A stretch of DNA of 64,000 nt from Vibrio cyclitrophicus. Its GTDB lineage: Bacteria; Pseudomonadota; Gammaproteobacteria; Enterobacterales; Vibrionaceae. How positions within the stretch are numbered: position 1 is the first letter of the stretch; each line of letters begins with the position of its first letter. Shown here piece by piece: positions 42,902 to 51,990 of this stretch. A program made the translations under genes and the position numbers. The stretch spans positions 186,001 through 250,000 of the forward strand of contig CP065367.1 of assembly GCA_023206055.1 (NCBI GenBank). Reading direction: 5' to 3'. The notes under the pieces are model-generated. The model saw nothing but the letters and a program-made list of their open reading frames with translations, was not told where the DNA came from and did no database searches.

Positions 42902-44797
42902 ATGGGAACAGTTTTCCGAAGCAAAGCCTCGCAGCGCACTCAGTTTTTCAGGTTAAATTTAACTTCATGTGCAGTCATGCTGCCGCTTATTGCTCTATAT
43001 CCCTCTGTTACACACGCTTCTGATACCGAATCAACTCCTGCTGTCACCGTTATTGAAACCACTCAACTGGTTGGTTTTGGTGAAGCGAAATATCCAGTCG
43101 ATTTTACTCACTTTGATTACGTTAATCCTGATGCGCCAAAACTGGGTAAAGTAACCTATGGCAGCATTGGTACCTACGATAGCTTTAATCGATTCGGTTC
43201 TCGCGGCGTTGCTGCAAGTTATACCGGAGAGATTTACGATACCTTGATGTTTTCTCCGAGCGACGAGATTGATGCGTATTATCCGTTGATCGCCTCTAAG
43301 GTTCGCTACGCCAGTGATTTCACTTGGATGGAAATCGATATCAATCCAAAAGCTAAATTCCAAGACGGCAAGCCAATCACAGCTCACGATGTTGCCTTCA
43401 CCTTTAACAAGTTTTCGACCGAGGGTGTGCCTCAATATCGTGTCTATTATAAAGAAATTAAGTCAGTCACCGCGGTTTCTGATTTAGTGGTTCGTATTGA
43501 GATGGAGAAGCCAAACCGCGAGAAGTTGTTTAGCTTTGCCCAAAGCACTCGAGTACTGCCAGAGCATTATTGGAAAGACAAGAAGCTGTCTGAACCTCTA
43601 AGTGAGCCGCCGGTAGGCAGTGGCCCTTATAAGATCATCAGCTATAAATCGGGTCAAAGCGTGACTTACGGTTTAGATGAAAATTACTGGGCAGCCGACC
43701 TGCCTGTTAACGTCGGTCGTAATAACTTCAAAGAAGTACAATACGATTACTACCGTGACGACACAGTAATGCTGGAAGCCTTTAAAGCAGGGGAGTTCGA
43801 CCTTCGAACGGAAAACTCGGCTAAGTTCTGGGCCAACTCATACACAGGCGCGAACTTCGATAAAGGCTATATCATCAAAGAAGAGATTAATCATGAGAAG
43901 CCAGAAACGACTCAAGGTTTTGTCTTCAACATTCAATCTCCTGTGTTCTCAGATCCCAAGGTTCGTGAAGCGTTAACCTACGCGATGGACTTTGAGTGGA
44001 TGAACAAGAACATGTTCTACGGACAGTACAAGCGCACTCGCAGTTACTTCCAGAACACCGACTATGAAGCGAAAGGCTTGCCAAGCGAAGCTGAAGTTGA
44101 GTTGCTGTCTCAGTACAAAGATCAAATTCCACCGAGAGTGTTTACGGAAGAATTCCAACCACCAGTCACCGATGGTAGCGGTCGTATTCGTAGCCAAATG
44201 CGCACAGCTTTCAAATTGCTGAAAGAGGCGGGTTGGGTTCTGAAAGACAAAGTGATGACCAACGAAAAGACCGGCAAGCCGCTATCATTTGAGTTGTTGA
44301 TTTACAGCCCAACCACGGAGCGTATTGCAACGCCTGTTCAGAAGAACTTGAAGCGCATGGGTATCGAGATGAAGATCCGTACCATCGATACGACTCAGTA
44401 CATCAAGCGTCTTCGTGATCGTGATTTCGACATGGTGTCTTCGTCATTTTCAGCAAACCCTTATCCTAGCCCGAACTTAATGATTGTTTGGAACTCTAAC
44501 TACATTGATTCTACTTACAATACTGCAGGTGTGATGGATCCAGTGGTTGACGCGTTAACAGAACAAATCGCGAGTAACCAACAGAATCCAGAAAAGCTTC
44601 TTACTTTAGGTCGTTCACTAGACCGAGTATTGCAGTGGAATTTCTACAACATCCCTCAATGGCACGTTGGTGAATATCGCGTTGCAATGTGGGACAAGTT
44701 TGAGCGTCCAGATGTATTACCTAAATACGATTTAGGTATCGATACATGGTGGATTTCAGAAGAGAAGGCGGCATTGCTTCCTGAAAAACGTCGCTAG
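42902..44797 (+). CDS. yejA: Peptide/microcin ABC transporter, periplasmic binding protein
   Basis: A 631-residue SBP family 5 protein. The N-terminus has a signal peptide (about residues 18-40, ending SVTHA-SD). The mature part follows YejA: KYPVDFTHFDYVNPDAPKLG, a YDTLMFSPSDE segment, VREALTYAMDFEWMNK, and the C-terminal WNFYNIPQWHVGEYRVAMWD. YejABEF imports oligopeptides and microcin C in E. coli. First of four closely spaced genes; yejB starts 12 bases later. Confidence 0.92.
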   Translation: MGTVFRSKASQRTQFFRLNLTSCAVMLPLIALYPSVTHASDTESTPAVTVIETTQLVGFGEAKYPVDFTHFDYVNPDAPKLGKVTYGSIGTYDSFNRFGSRGVAASYTGEIYDTLMFSPSDEIDAYYPLIASKVRYASDFTWMEIDINPKAKFQDGKPITAHDVAFTFNKFSTEGVPQYRVYYKEIKSVTAVSDLVVRIEMEKPNREKLFSFAQSTRVLPEHYWKDKKLSEPLSEPPVGSGPYKIISYKSGQSVTYGLDENYWAADLPVNVGRNNFKEVQYDYYRDDTVMLEAFKAGEFDLRTENSAKFWANSYTGANFDKGYIIKEEINHEKPETTQGFVFNIQSPVFSDPKVREALTYAMDFEWMNKNMFYGQYKRTRSYFQNTDYEAKGLPSEAEVELLSQYKDQIPPRVFTEEFQPPVTDGSGRIRSQMRTAFKLLKEAGWVLKDKVMTNEKTGKPLSFELLIYSPTTERIATPVQKNLKRMGIEMKIRTIDTTQYIKRLRDRDFDMVSSSFSANPYPSPNLMIVWNSNYIDSTYNTAGVMDPVVDALTEQIASNQQNPEKLLTLGRSLDRVLQWNFYNIPQWHVGEYRVAMWDKFERPDVLPKYDLGIDTWWISEEKAALLPEKRR

Positions 44798-44809
44798 GAG
44801 TTAGTTAGC

Positions 44810-45898
44810 ATGGCCGCGTATATATTTCGGCGTTTACTGTTGGTGATCCCCACGTTGTGGGCGATCATCACCATCAACTTTTTCATCATTCAGATCGCCC
44901 CTGGTGGCCCGGTAGAACAAGCCGTTGCCCAATTAGAAGGGCACAACTCTGGCATCATGGAGCGTTTTTCTGGTGGTGGACAAGAAGTTGATTTAAGCGA
45001 AAGTGATCAAGCGTCTGCCAGTGGTTATAAAGGCTCACGTGGGCTTGACCCTGAAGTGGTTGAAGAGATCAAAAAGCAGTTTGGTTTTGATAAACCGATT
45101 CACGTTCGCTACTTCGATATGTTGAAAAATTACGCGACCTTTAACTTTGGTGAAAGCCTGTTTAAGGGCGGTAACGTGATTGATTTGATCATAGAGCGTT
45201 TACCTGTCTCCATCTCCTTAGGATTGTGGAGTACGTTAATCATCTATGTGATTTCGATACCCTTAGGCATTATGAAGGCGATACATCACGGCTCTCGCTT
45301 TGATATTTGGTCGAGTGCGGTGGTGATTGTCGGCTACGCGGTGCCGGGCTTCCTGTTTGCGATCATCCTGATTATTTTGTTCGCGAGTGGTAACTACTTC
45401 AGTTGGTTCCCGTTGCGCGGATTAGTGTCGAGTAACTTTGATCAACTTAATTGGTATCAGCAAATTGGCGACTATTTCTGGCACTTGGCGTTGCCTATTT
45501 TTGCGATGGTCATTGGCGGCTTTGCCACACTCAGCATGCTAACCAAAAACTCTTTCCTTGATGAAATCAATAAGCAATATGTGGTGACTGCGAGAGCGAA
45601 AGGCTTGGACGAGAGCAGTATTCTCTACAAGCACGTTTTCCGTAACGCCATGCTGATCATTATTGCGGGTTTCCCAAGCGCATTTATTAGTATTTTCTTC
45701 ACGGGTTCTATGTTGATTGAAGTGATGTTTTCACTTGAAGGCATTGGTCTGCTTGGCTTTGAATCGACCATTCAACGTGACTATCCCGTGGTGTTCAGCT
45801 CTCTCTATATCATGACCTTGCTTGGCTTGGTGCTGAGCATTATCTCCGACCTGACGTATACCTGGGTTGATCCTCGAATTGATTTTGAAGCGCGTTAA
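44810..45898 (+). CDS. yejB: Peptide ABC transporter, permease
   Basis: A 362-residue inner-membrane protein of the oligopeptide permease type (DppB/OppB/YejB). It starts AAYIFRRLLLVIPTLWAIIT and has six hydrophobic helices and the EAA-type loop contacting the ATPase (VVTARAKGLDESSILYKHVF). A polar, Ser/Gly-rich insertion (about residues 55-80, SGGGQEVDLSESDQ) is typical of YejB periplasmic loops. It partners yejE and yejF in the operon. Confidence 0.93.
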   Translation: MAAYIFRRLLLVIPTLWAIITINFFIIQIAPGGPVEQAVAQLEGHNSGIMERFSGGGQEVDLSESDQASASGYKGSRGLDPEVVEEIKKQFGFDKPIHVRYFDMLKNYATFNFGESLFKGGNVIDLIIERLPVSISLGLWSTLIIYVISIPLGIMKAIHHGSRFDIWSSAVVIVGYAVPGFLFAIILIILFASGNYFSWFPLRGLVSSNFDQLNWYQQIGDYFWHLALPIFAMVIGGFATLSMLTKNSFLDEINKQYVVTARAKGLDESSILYKHVFRNAMLIIIAGFPSAFISIFFTGSMLIEVMFSLEGIGLLGFESTIQRDYPVVFSSLYIMTLLGLVLSIISDLTYTWVDPRIDFEAR

Positions 45899-45929
45899 TG
45901 GCGAACGAATAACAAGGTATTGATAATAA

Positions 45930-46952
45930 ATGTTTAACAACCCTTTAGCTGAAGCTCGTTGGTTACGTTTTAAAGCAAACAAGCGTGGTTTTATCTCCCT
46001 TTGGATATTTACCATCTTGTTTGGATTGAGCCTGTTCGCTGAAATCATTGCCAACGATAAGCCACTCTTGGTTTCTTATGATAATCAGTGGTTTGTACCT
46101 GTTATCAATGAATACGCCGAGACGGAATTTGGTGGCGAATTTGAAACCGAAGCCGACTACAAAGATCCGTATGTTATTGAACTCATTGAAGACAGCGGTT
46201 ACATCGTGTGGCCAATCATTCCGTTTAGCTACGACACGATAAACTTCGATATTTCTGGCGCAGTGCCATCGGAACCCGATTCAGTGAACTGGCTAGGAAC
46301 CGATGATAAAGGACGAGATGTATTAGCTCGTATCATTTATGGCTTCCGTATTTCAGTTCTGTTTGGTTTTATTCTGACCATTGTGTCGAGCGTGGTCGGC
46401 GTTGTTGTCGGAGCGACACAAGGTTACTACGGTGGTTGGGTTGATCTATTCGGACAACGCTTCATTGAAGTCTGGTCTGGTATGCCGACCCTGTTCTTGC
46501 TGATCATTCTGTCGAGCTTTATTGAGCCGAACTTCTGGTGGCTGCTCGGGATTATGGTGCTGTTCAGTTGGATGAGTTTAGTCGGCATCGTGCGAGCGGA
46601 ATTTTTACGCTGTCGAAACTTTGATTATGTGCGCGCCGCGCAGGCTATGGGCGTTGATGACAAACGCATTATGCTTCGCCACATGTTACCTAACGCGATG
46701 GTTGCATCGTTAACCATGATGCCGTTTATTCTTTCTGGTTCGGTGACCACATTAACCTCGTTAGATTTCTTGGGCTTTGGTCTTCCTGCGGGTTCGCCTT
46801 CATTAGGTGAGCTTTTGGCGCAAGGTAAAGCGAACTTACAAGCGCCTTGGCTTGGTATCTCTGCCTTCGTCGTACTTTCACTAATGCTTACGTTACTCGT
46901 CTTCGTTGGTGAAGCGGTACGTGATGCCTTCGACCCACATCAACAGAAGTAA
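45930..46952 (+). CDS. yejE: Peptide ABC transporter, permease
   Basis: A 340-residue permease of the DppC/OppC/YejE type. After the first helix (GFISLWIFTILFGLSLFAEI) comes a long periplasmic segment with NWLGTDDKGRDVLARIIYGF, the hallmark of this family, then five helices with the loop VRAAQAMGVDDKRIMLRHML facing the ATPase. Nine bases before yejF and 31 after yejB. Confidence 0.94.
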   Translation: MFNNPLAEARWLRFKANKRGFISLWIFTILFGLSLFAEIIANDKPLLVSYDNQWFVPVINEYAETEFGGEFETEADYKDPYVIELIEDSGYIVWPIIPFSYDTINFDISGAVPSEPDSVNWLGTDDKGRDVLARIIYGFRISVLFGFILTIVSSVVGVVVGATQGYYGGWVDLFGQRFIEVWSGMPTLFLLIILSSFIEPNFWWLLGIMVLFSWMSLVGIVRAEFLRCRNFDYVRAAQAMGVDDKRIMLRHMLPNAMVASLTMMPFILSGSVTTLTSLDFLGFGLPAGSPSLGELLAQGKANLQAPWLGISAFVVLSLMLTLLVFVGEAVRDAFDPHQQK

Positions 46953-46961
46953 GGATAGGTT

Positions 46962-48614
46962 ATGACTTCAAATACAGCTCCTGCTTCAAGATCAGCTACA
47001 GACAGTTCCGATAAGTCTCCAGTTCTAACTATCGATAAATTGTCGGTCGGTTTCGGGCGAAAAAATTCGATAGAACAGGTGACACAAGATGTCTCTTTAG
47101 AAATATACAAAGGTGAGACATTAGCGCTAGTAGGCGAGAGTGGTTCCGGTAAATCGGTCACGGCTAATTCGATTTTAAAGCTGTTACCCAAAGGTTCGTC
47201 GCACTACTTAAACGGTAAGATCAATTTCTCTGGCACCGATATTCTGAGTTGTTCTGAAAGACAGTTACGTGGGATTCGTGGTGGCCGCATTGGTATGATC
47301 TTCCAAGAGCCTATGGTTTCGCTTAATCCGCTTCATCGAATCGGTAAGCAGTTGGTTGAAACTCTTTCTATTCACCGAGGTATGCGAACCAACAAAGCAC
47401 AAGCCTTGGCGATTGAGTGGCTTTCAAAGGTGGGCATTCGCTACCCCGAGCAAAAGATTTCAGCCTATCCACATGAGTTATCTGGTGGCGAACGTCAACG
47501 TGTGATGATTGCGATGGCACTGATCAATGAACCAGAGTTACTGATCGCTGATGAACCCACGACAGCATTGGATGTATCGGTACAAGCGCAGATTTTGGAT
47601 TTGTTGAAAGATCTACAACAAGAGCTGGGTATGGCGATGCTTTTTATCACCCATGATTTGAGTATCGTTCGTAAGATTGCCGACAGAGTGGCGGTAATGA
47701 AAGATGGCCGTTTAGTTGAAAGCAATGACTGTAAAACACTCTTTAATGCACCATCTCATCCTTATACTCAAAAACTTATTAACTCAGATCCTAAAGGCTT
47801 ACCTGTTCCCGTATCACCGGAAAGTAAACCCCTTCTCAACGTCGACCAACTGCGTGTTTGGTTTCCGATTACTGGCGGTCTATTCAAGCGCACGATTTCG
47901 CATGTTAAAGCCGTCACCGACATGGAGTTCAGCTTGAAAAAGGGGCACTCAATCGGTCTTGTTGGCGAGAGTGGTTCGGGCAAGTCTACAACTGGTATGG
48001 CTATATTGAAGCTGGTGGAGAGTGAGGGTTCAATTACTTACGCTGACGAACAAATTCAAGGCTTAAACCGACAACAGATGTTGCCGTTTCGAAGCCGTAT
48101 GCAAGTGGTCTTTCAAGACCCATTCTCTGCCTTGAACCCAAGAATGTCGGTAGCTCAAGTGATTGGTGAGGGTTTATTGGTTCATCAACAATTGGAAGAC
48201 AACGAACTCGACCAACGCATCTGTGATGTGATGAAAGAGGTCGACTTAGATCCTGAAACTCGACACCGTTACCCGAATGAGTTTTCTGGCGGGCAAAGGC
48301 AGCGTATCGCGATTGCACGTGCTCTGATTCTTAAACCAGAGTTTATCTTGCTCGATGAACCGACATCGTCATTAGACAGAACCGTTCAAGCGCAAGTGTT
48401 GGATCTGTTGAAATCACTTCAAGAAAAGTATGGCCTAACTTATCTCTTTATCAGTCATGATTTGAATGTTGTGAAATCCTTGTGTCATTACACCATCGTT
48501 ATGAAAGCGGGTGAGGTGATAGAGAAGGGCAATACTGAGACTTTGTTTGGTAATCCGCAGCATGAATATACCAAGCAGCTTGTTAGTCTTTCGAATGTTG
48601 GTGGTGCGATGTAA
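46962..48614 (+). CDS. yejF: Peptide ABC transporter, duplicated ATP-binding protein
   Basis: A 550-residue cytoplasmic ATPase with two complete ABC domains. Domain 1: Walker A GESGSGKSVTA, signature LSGGERQRVMIAMAL, Walker B LLIADEPTTALD. Domain 2: GESGSGKSTTG, FSGGQRQRIAIARAL, FILLDEPTSSLD. Each is followed by an oligopeptide-type C-terminal segment (HPYTQKLINS; HEYTKQLVSL). The double-domain form is specific to YejF-type importers. Last gene of the operon. Confidence 0.95.
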   Translation: MTSNTAPASRSATDSSDKSPVLTIDKLSVGFGRKNSIEQVTQDVSLEIYKGETLALVGESGSGKSVTANSILKLLPKGSSHYLNGKINFSGTDILSCSERQLRGIRGGRIGMIFQEPMVSLNPLHRIGKQLVETLSIHRGMRTNKAQALAIEWLSKVGIRYPEQKISAYPHELSGGERQRVMIAMALINEPELLIADEPTTALDVSVQAQILDLLKDLQQELGMAMLFITHDLSIVRKIADRVAVMKDGRLVESNDCKTLFNAPSHPYTQKLINSDPKGLPVPVSPESKPLLNVDQLRVWFPITGGLFKRTISHVKAVTDMEFSLKKGHSIGLVGESGSGKSTTGMAILKLVESEGSITYADEQIQGLNRQQMLPFRSRMQVVFQDPFSALNPRMSVAQVIGEGLLVHQQLEDNELDQRICDVMKEVDLDPETRHRYPNEFSGGQRQRIAIARALILKPEFILLDEPTSSLDRTVQAQVLDLLKSLQEKYGLTYLFISHDLNVVKSLCHYTIVMKAGEVIEKGNTETLFGNPQHEYTKQLVSLSNVGGAM

Positions 48615-48726
48615 AGTGGGTGCGTAACGAAAACGAGTGCTCGGTGAATTCAACATGGTCATTTACTTGTTTTAAGATTACACTGCGCCCAATATTTCAG
48701 AAGTACATATTTAGGTAGAGGTCACC

Positions 48727-49275
48727 ATGGACCAAGAACATTACGAAGACGCTGACTACGAAGGCCAAGAGCTTGGCGAAGAAGGCGAAGAGATTGAGAT
48801 TGAAGCAATTGGTATTGATGTATCGTCTCAGCCAATCGAACTCTACAAAGTGTTTAAAATTGCTAACCTAGTGAGTGGTGGCGGTGAAGCTAAGCACATC
48901 ATTTCTGAAGGTTATGTTGCAGTAAATGGTGAATTAGAAACTCGTAAACGTCGTAAAATGTACGATGGCGACTTCTTTGAATTCAATCAAGAATACTATG
49001 TAGTGGTGTGTGATCAGCCAGTACAAGAAGAATCAGAAAAGCCGAAAAAGAAAGAAGCGCCTAAAAAAGATAACAAGGCGAAGAAAGGTCAGTCTAAAAA
49101 GGATTCTAAGAAGAAAGAATCTAAGAAAAGCAAAGCAGAAATGCTAAGCGCAACGGCTGAACCAAAGAAAGAGAAAAAAGAGAAGAAGAAAGAAAACAAA
49201 CCGAAAAAGAAAGCGGATACGCCTAAGCCACAACGTGACGACAAAAGCGGCCGTAACTCGATTGAATTCTTTTAA
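48727..49275 (+). CDS. S4-domain RNA-binding protein with lysine-rich tail
   Basis: A 182-residue protein in three parts: an acidic N-terminus (EGQELGEEGEEIEIEA), a central S4 domain (about 35-95: YKVFKIANLVSGGGEAKHII, then EGYVAVNGELETRKRRKMYD) and a long, strongly basic tail (about 100-182) made of KKxEAPKK-, KKDSKKKE- and EKKEKKKE-like runs. The S4 part resembles YbcJ-type proteins that bind structured RNA. The tail could bind RNA or ribosomes nonspecifically. It is a single gene with RBS AGGTAGAGG and a terminator behind it. Confidence 0.85.
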   Translation: MDQEHYEDADYEGQELGEEGEEIEIEAIGIDVSSQPIELYKVFKIANLVSGGGEAKHIISEGYVAVNGELETRKRRKMYDGDFFEFNQEYYVVVCDQPVQEESEKPKKKEAPKKDNKAKKGQSKKDSKKKESKKSKAEMLSATAEPKKEKKEKKKENKPKKKADTPKPQRDDKSGRNSIEFF

Positions 49276-49388
49276 ACTACAGTTCTAAACGATTGCTCTA
49301 AACTGCTTTTCTCAAACGAATCTTTTAAAACTATTCGTTTGAACATCAAGCAACGTTAGACCTCGGTTTTACGTTACGCAGATATCAA

Positions 49389-49415
49389 AAGGCTCACTAT
49401 TTAGTGAGCTTTTTT
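49389..49415. terminator. Terminator of the S4-protein gene
   Basis: Stem GCTCACTA / TAGTGAGC with a two-base loop, followed by TTTTTT on the plus strand and by A-rich sequence on the other side; it lies between convergent genes and may serve both. Confidence 0.88.
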
Positions 49416-49438
49416 GTCGGTGTAATTTAGGTTCTAAC

Positions 49439-50320
49439 CTAATTTTCTTTTTGATCAGCCACAAACTCTACAAATCTATCCCTGAGTGGGTTGTCACTCT
49501 TCCCATTCCATATCAATCCGACGGGCCAAGTGGCATATTCACCTTCTAACGCAATGAATTCCACATCGGTGTTACTAATGAACTGCGCACTGCTAGGTAC
49601 AATGGTGAAACCGATATTGGCAGAAACCAAGGCAAGCAGGGTCAGGATATCATCGGCTTCTTGCGTCTTTGATAAGTCGATTTTATTGGCAAGGCAATAT
49701 TGTTGGATCTGTCTGTCTAATCCGGGGCCGCGATGTTGGGCCAGCTTTAGATAAGGCCATTTCGATAACTCAGAGACGACGAGGTTTTTGCTTGGCGCTT
49801 GCTTGAGAAGATCTTTGTGTATCGCGACCACAAGCGAATCATTGAACAGTGTTAGGCTTTCTAAATCCAATGATTCTGGTATCCGATTGAAGCTGATATC
49901 GAGCTCATGGTTTAACAGTTCATCTGTTTGTTGCTTAGAAGGTGTGTCATTTAAGGTGATATGAACGTCTGAGTATCGTTGTTTATAAGCGGCAATAAGC
50001 TTGGGTGCTTCATGATAAGTAGACACGCCAAAGGCAATGTTCAAATGTCCCTGAGTCCCGTTCACCACAGAGCCTGACAGCTGCTCAAACGCTTGCATTG
50101 AATGAACCAAACGTTGGGCTTCTGCCAGTAACGTTTTCCCCGCGTGCGTGAGCTCTGCGCCATTCCTGCCACGAGAAAACAAAGATGCCCCAATGTTGGA
50201 TTCAAGTCGTTGAATCTTTTTAGTGAGTGCCGATTGAGTGATGTAGAGCTGCTCTGACGCCAAACGGTAATTGCCCGATTTAGCGAGCTGACAAAATGCC
50301 TTCAGTAGATCAAATTCCAT
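49439..50320 (-). CDS. LysR-family transcriptional regulator
   Basis: A 293-residue regulator with the N-terminal LysR winged helix (FDLLKAFCQLAKSGNYRLAS, then LYITQSALTKKIQRLESNIG ASLFSR region) and a periplasmic-binding-like effector domain. It is divergent from the nitrilase-like gene at 50426, which it probably controls. Two direct copies of TTGAATTGA (50333-50341 and 50364-50372) lie in the 105-base gap and could be part of its operator. The inducer is unknown. Confidence 0.92.
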   Translation of the reverse strand: MEFDLLKAFCQLAKSGNYRLASEQLYITQSALTKKIQRLESNIGASLFSRGRNGAELTHAGKTLLAEAQRLVHSMQAFEQLSGSVVNGTQGHLNIAFGVSTYHEAPKLIAAYKQRYSDVHITLNDTPSKQQTDELLNHELDISFNRIPESLDLESLTLFNDSLVVAIHKDLLKQAPSKNLVVSELSKWPYLKLAQHRGPGLDRQIQQYCLANKIDLSKTQEADDILTLLALVSANIGFTIVPSSAQFISNTDVEFIALEGEYATWPVGLIWNGKSDNPLRDRFVEFVADQKEN

Positions 50321-50425
50321 TCCAAATGCTCATTGAATTGAGAATATGCTTCATTATATGGAATTGAATTGATTTTTTATACTAGGTTCATACCAATCAG
50401 ATAAAGCAAAGCTTGAGGACGAATC

Positions 50426-51388
50426 ATGAAGAAAGACATCAAAGTAGCGTCGGTTCAATTTAACCACCACGCAGGTGATAAGGCGTATAACTTATCGGTT
50501 ATAGAGCAATACGTTCAAAAGGCTGCGGACAGTGACGTGGAGATCATCAGTTTTCCTGAGATGTGCATCACTGGCTACTGGCATGTGTCTGCTTTATCTC
50601 GCGATGAAATTGAAGTGCTAGCGGAACCCGTACCGAGCGGTGAATCCACTCAAAAGTTAGTTTCACTGGCAACACAATTTGGCATGAGCGTTGGTGCAGG
50701 CTTGATAGAGCAGGGTACTGATGGCGAGTTATACAACACCTACGTATTTGCGATGCCCAATGGTGAAGTACAAAAGCACCGCAAACTGCATACCTTTGTT
50801 AGCTCTCATATGAGCAGTGGTGACCAATACACGGTGTTCGATACGCCGCATGGCTGCAAAGTCGGTATCTTGATTTGTTGGGATAACAACTTGGTTGAGA
50901 ACGTTCGAATCACCGCATTGAAAGGCGCCGATATTTTGATTGCGCCACACCAAACGGGCGGTTGTCATTCACGAAGCCCGAATGCGATGAAGCGAATTGA
51001 CCCTGAATTATGGTTTAACCGAGATGAAAACCCAGATGCGATTCGTGCTGAAATGCAGGGCAAGAATGGCCGCGAGTGGTTAATGCGTTGGTTGCCTGCG
51101 AGAGCGCATGACAACGGCATGTTTGTGGTGTTCAGCAATGGCGTTGGCGTTGATATGGATGAAGTCAGAACTGGCAATGCGATGATCCTAAGCCCTTATG
51201 GTGAAATCATCACAGAGACGGACAGCGTTGATAACGACATGGTAATTGCAGAGCTAAAAGCCGAAGAATTGGAGATGTGTACCGGAAGGCGTTGGATTCG
51301 TGGTCGTAAGCCTGAGTTATATCATTCGCTCACACAACCGTTAGGTCATGAACTTGACCCGCACCAAGCGCGTTTTGCAGAGAGCTAG
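50426..51388 (+). CDS. Carbon-nitrogen hydrolase (nitrilase superfamily)
   Basis: A 320-residue enzyme with the Glu-Lys-Cys triad of the superfamily: Glu in SFPEMCITGYW, Lys in HRKLHTFVSS and Cys in GILICWDNNLVEN. It hydrolyses a C-N bond in an amide, nitrile or carbamoyl compound; the exact substrate cannot be read, and an amidase is more likely than a true nitrilase. It is cytoplasmic, with no signal peptide. Divergent from the LysR regulator, and followed by a very strong hairpin terminator. Confidence 0.88.
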   Translation: MKKDIKVASVQFNHHAGDKAYNLSVIEQYVQKAADSDVEIISFPEMCITGYWHVSALSRDEIEVLAEPVPSGESTQKLVSLATQFGMSVGAGLIEQGTDGELYNTYVFAMPNGEVQKHRKLHTFVSSHMSSGDQYTVFDTPHGCKVGILICWDNNLVENVRITALKGADILIAPHQTGGCHSRSPNAMKRIDPELWFNRDENPDAIRAEMQGKNGREWLMRWLPARAHDNGMFVVFSNGVGVDMDEVRTGNAMILSPYGEIITETDSVDNDMVIAELKAEELEMCTGRRWIRGRKPELYHSLTQPLGHELDPHQARFAES

Positions 51389-51463
51389 CATTGAAGATGC
51401 TGGTGGATAAGGAGAGCGAATAAGGAGTCGGCAGGGAAGGGGTTGATTCAATAACATCGGATG

Positions 51464-51502
51464 TAGTCTACCCACTTAAACGGTTTTTAAGTGGGTAGAC
51501 TA
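51464..51502. terminator. Long hairpin terminator between the nitrilase-like gene and atpC
   Basis: Perfect 17-base stem, TAGTCTACCCACTTAAA (51464-51480) against TTTAAGTGGGTAGACTA (51486-51502), with a five-base loop. Lies between convergent genes and ends both transcripts. Confidence 0.88.
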
Positions 51503-51531
51503 TTTACACATCAAACATCTAAGTTCTATTC

Positions 51532-51975
51532 TCAGTGGCGAGTGCGAGAAGACGTCAGTTCTGATGCGCGAAGCTGAGCAACGGCTTTTGCCAGTTCAAG
51601 TTGAGCTTGTGCAAAATTGATGTCGACATTGCCCTTGTTGATATTCTCGAGGGCAGCGTATTTCGCTTCTTCTGCACGAGCGCGGTCAATGTCTTTACCG
51701 TGCAAGGCCGTATCGGCTAACACTGTGACCACATCCGGTTGAACTTCAAGCATGCCACCAGAGACATACAGCACTTGCCCCTCTGATTTAGGATCTGTGA
51801 CAAACACTGTCACGCCTGGCTTTATTTTACTTAGAAGCGGGGAGTGACCGGGGCGAATCCCCAGCTCACCATCCGCACCAGAAACGGCTAGGGCATAGGC
51901 TGGCCCTGAAAACAGCGTACCTTCCGCACTTACGATATTAAGTTGAAATGTATTGTCTGTAACTCCGATAGCCAT
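51532..51975 (-). CDS. atpC: ATP synthase F1 epsilon subunit
   Basis: A 147-residue protein: N-terminal beta-sandwich (FQLNIVSAEGTLFSGPAYAL, then LGIRPGHSPLLSKIKPG) and C-terminal helix hairpin (AEEAKYAALENI; AQLELAKAVAQLRASEL). It couples rotation of the central stalk and can inhibit ATP hydrolysis. Last gene of the atp operon, 15 bases after atpD. Confidence 0.96.
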   Translation of the reverse strand: MAIGVTDNTFQLNIVSAEGTLFSGPAYALAVSGADGELGIRPGHSPLLSKIKPGVTVFVTDPKSEGQVLYVSGGMLEVQPDVVTVLADTALHGKDIDRARAEEAKYAALENINKGNVDINFAQAQLELAKAVAQLRASELTSSRTRH

Positions 51976-51990
51976 GATGCACCTACCTTT

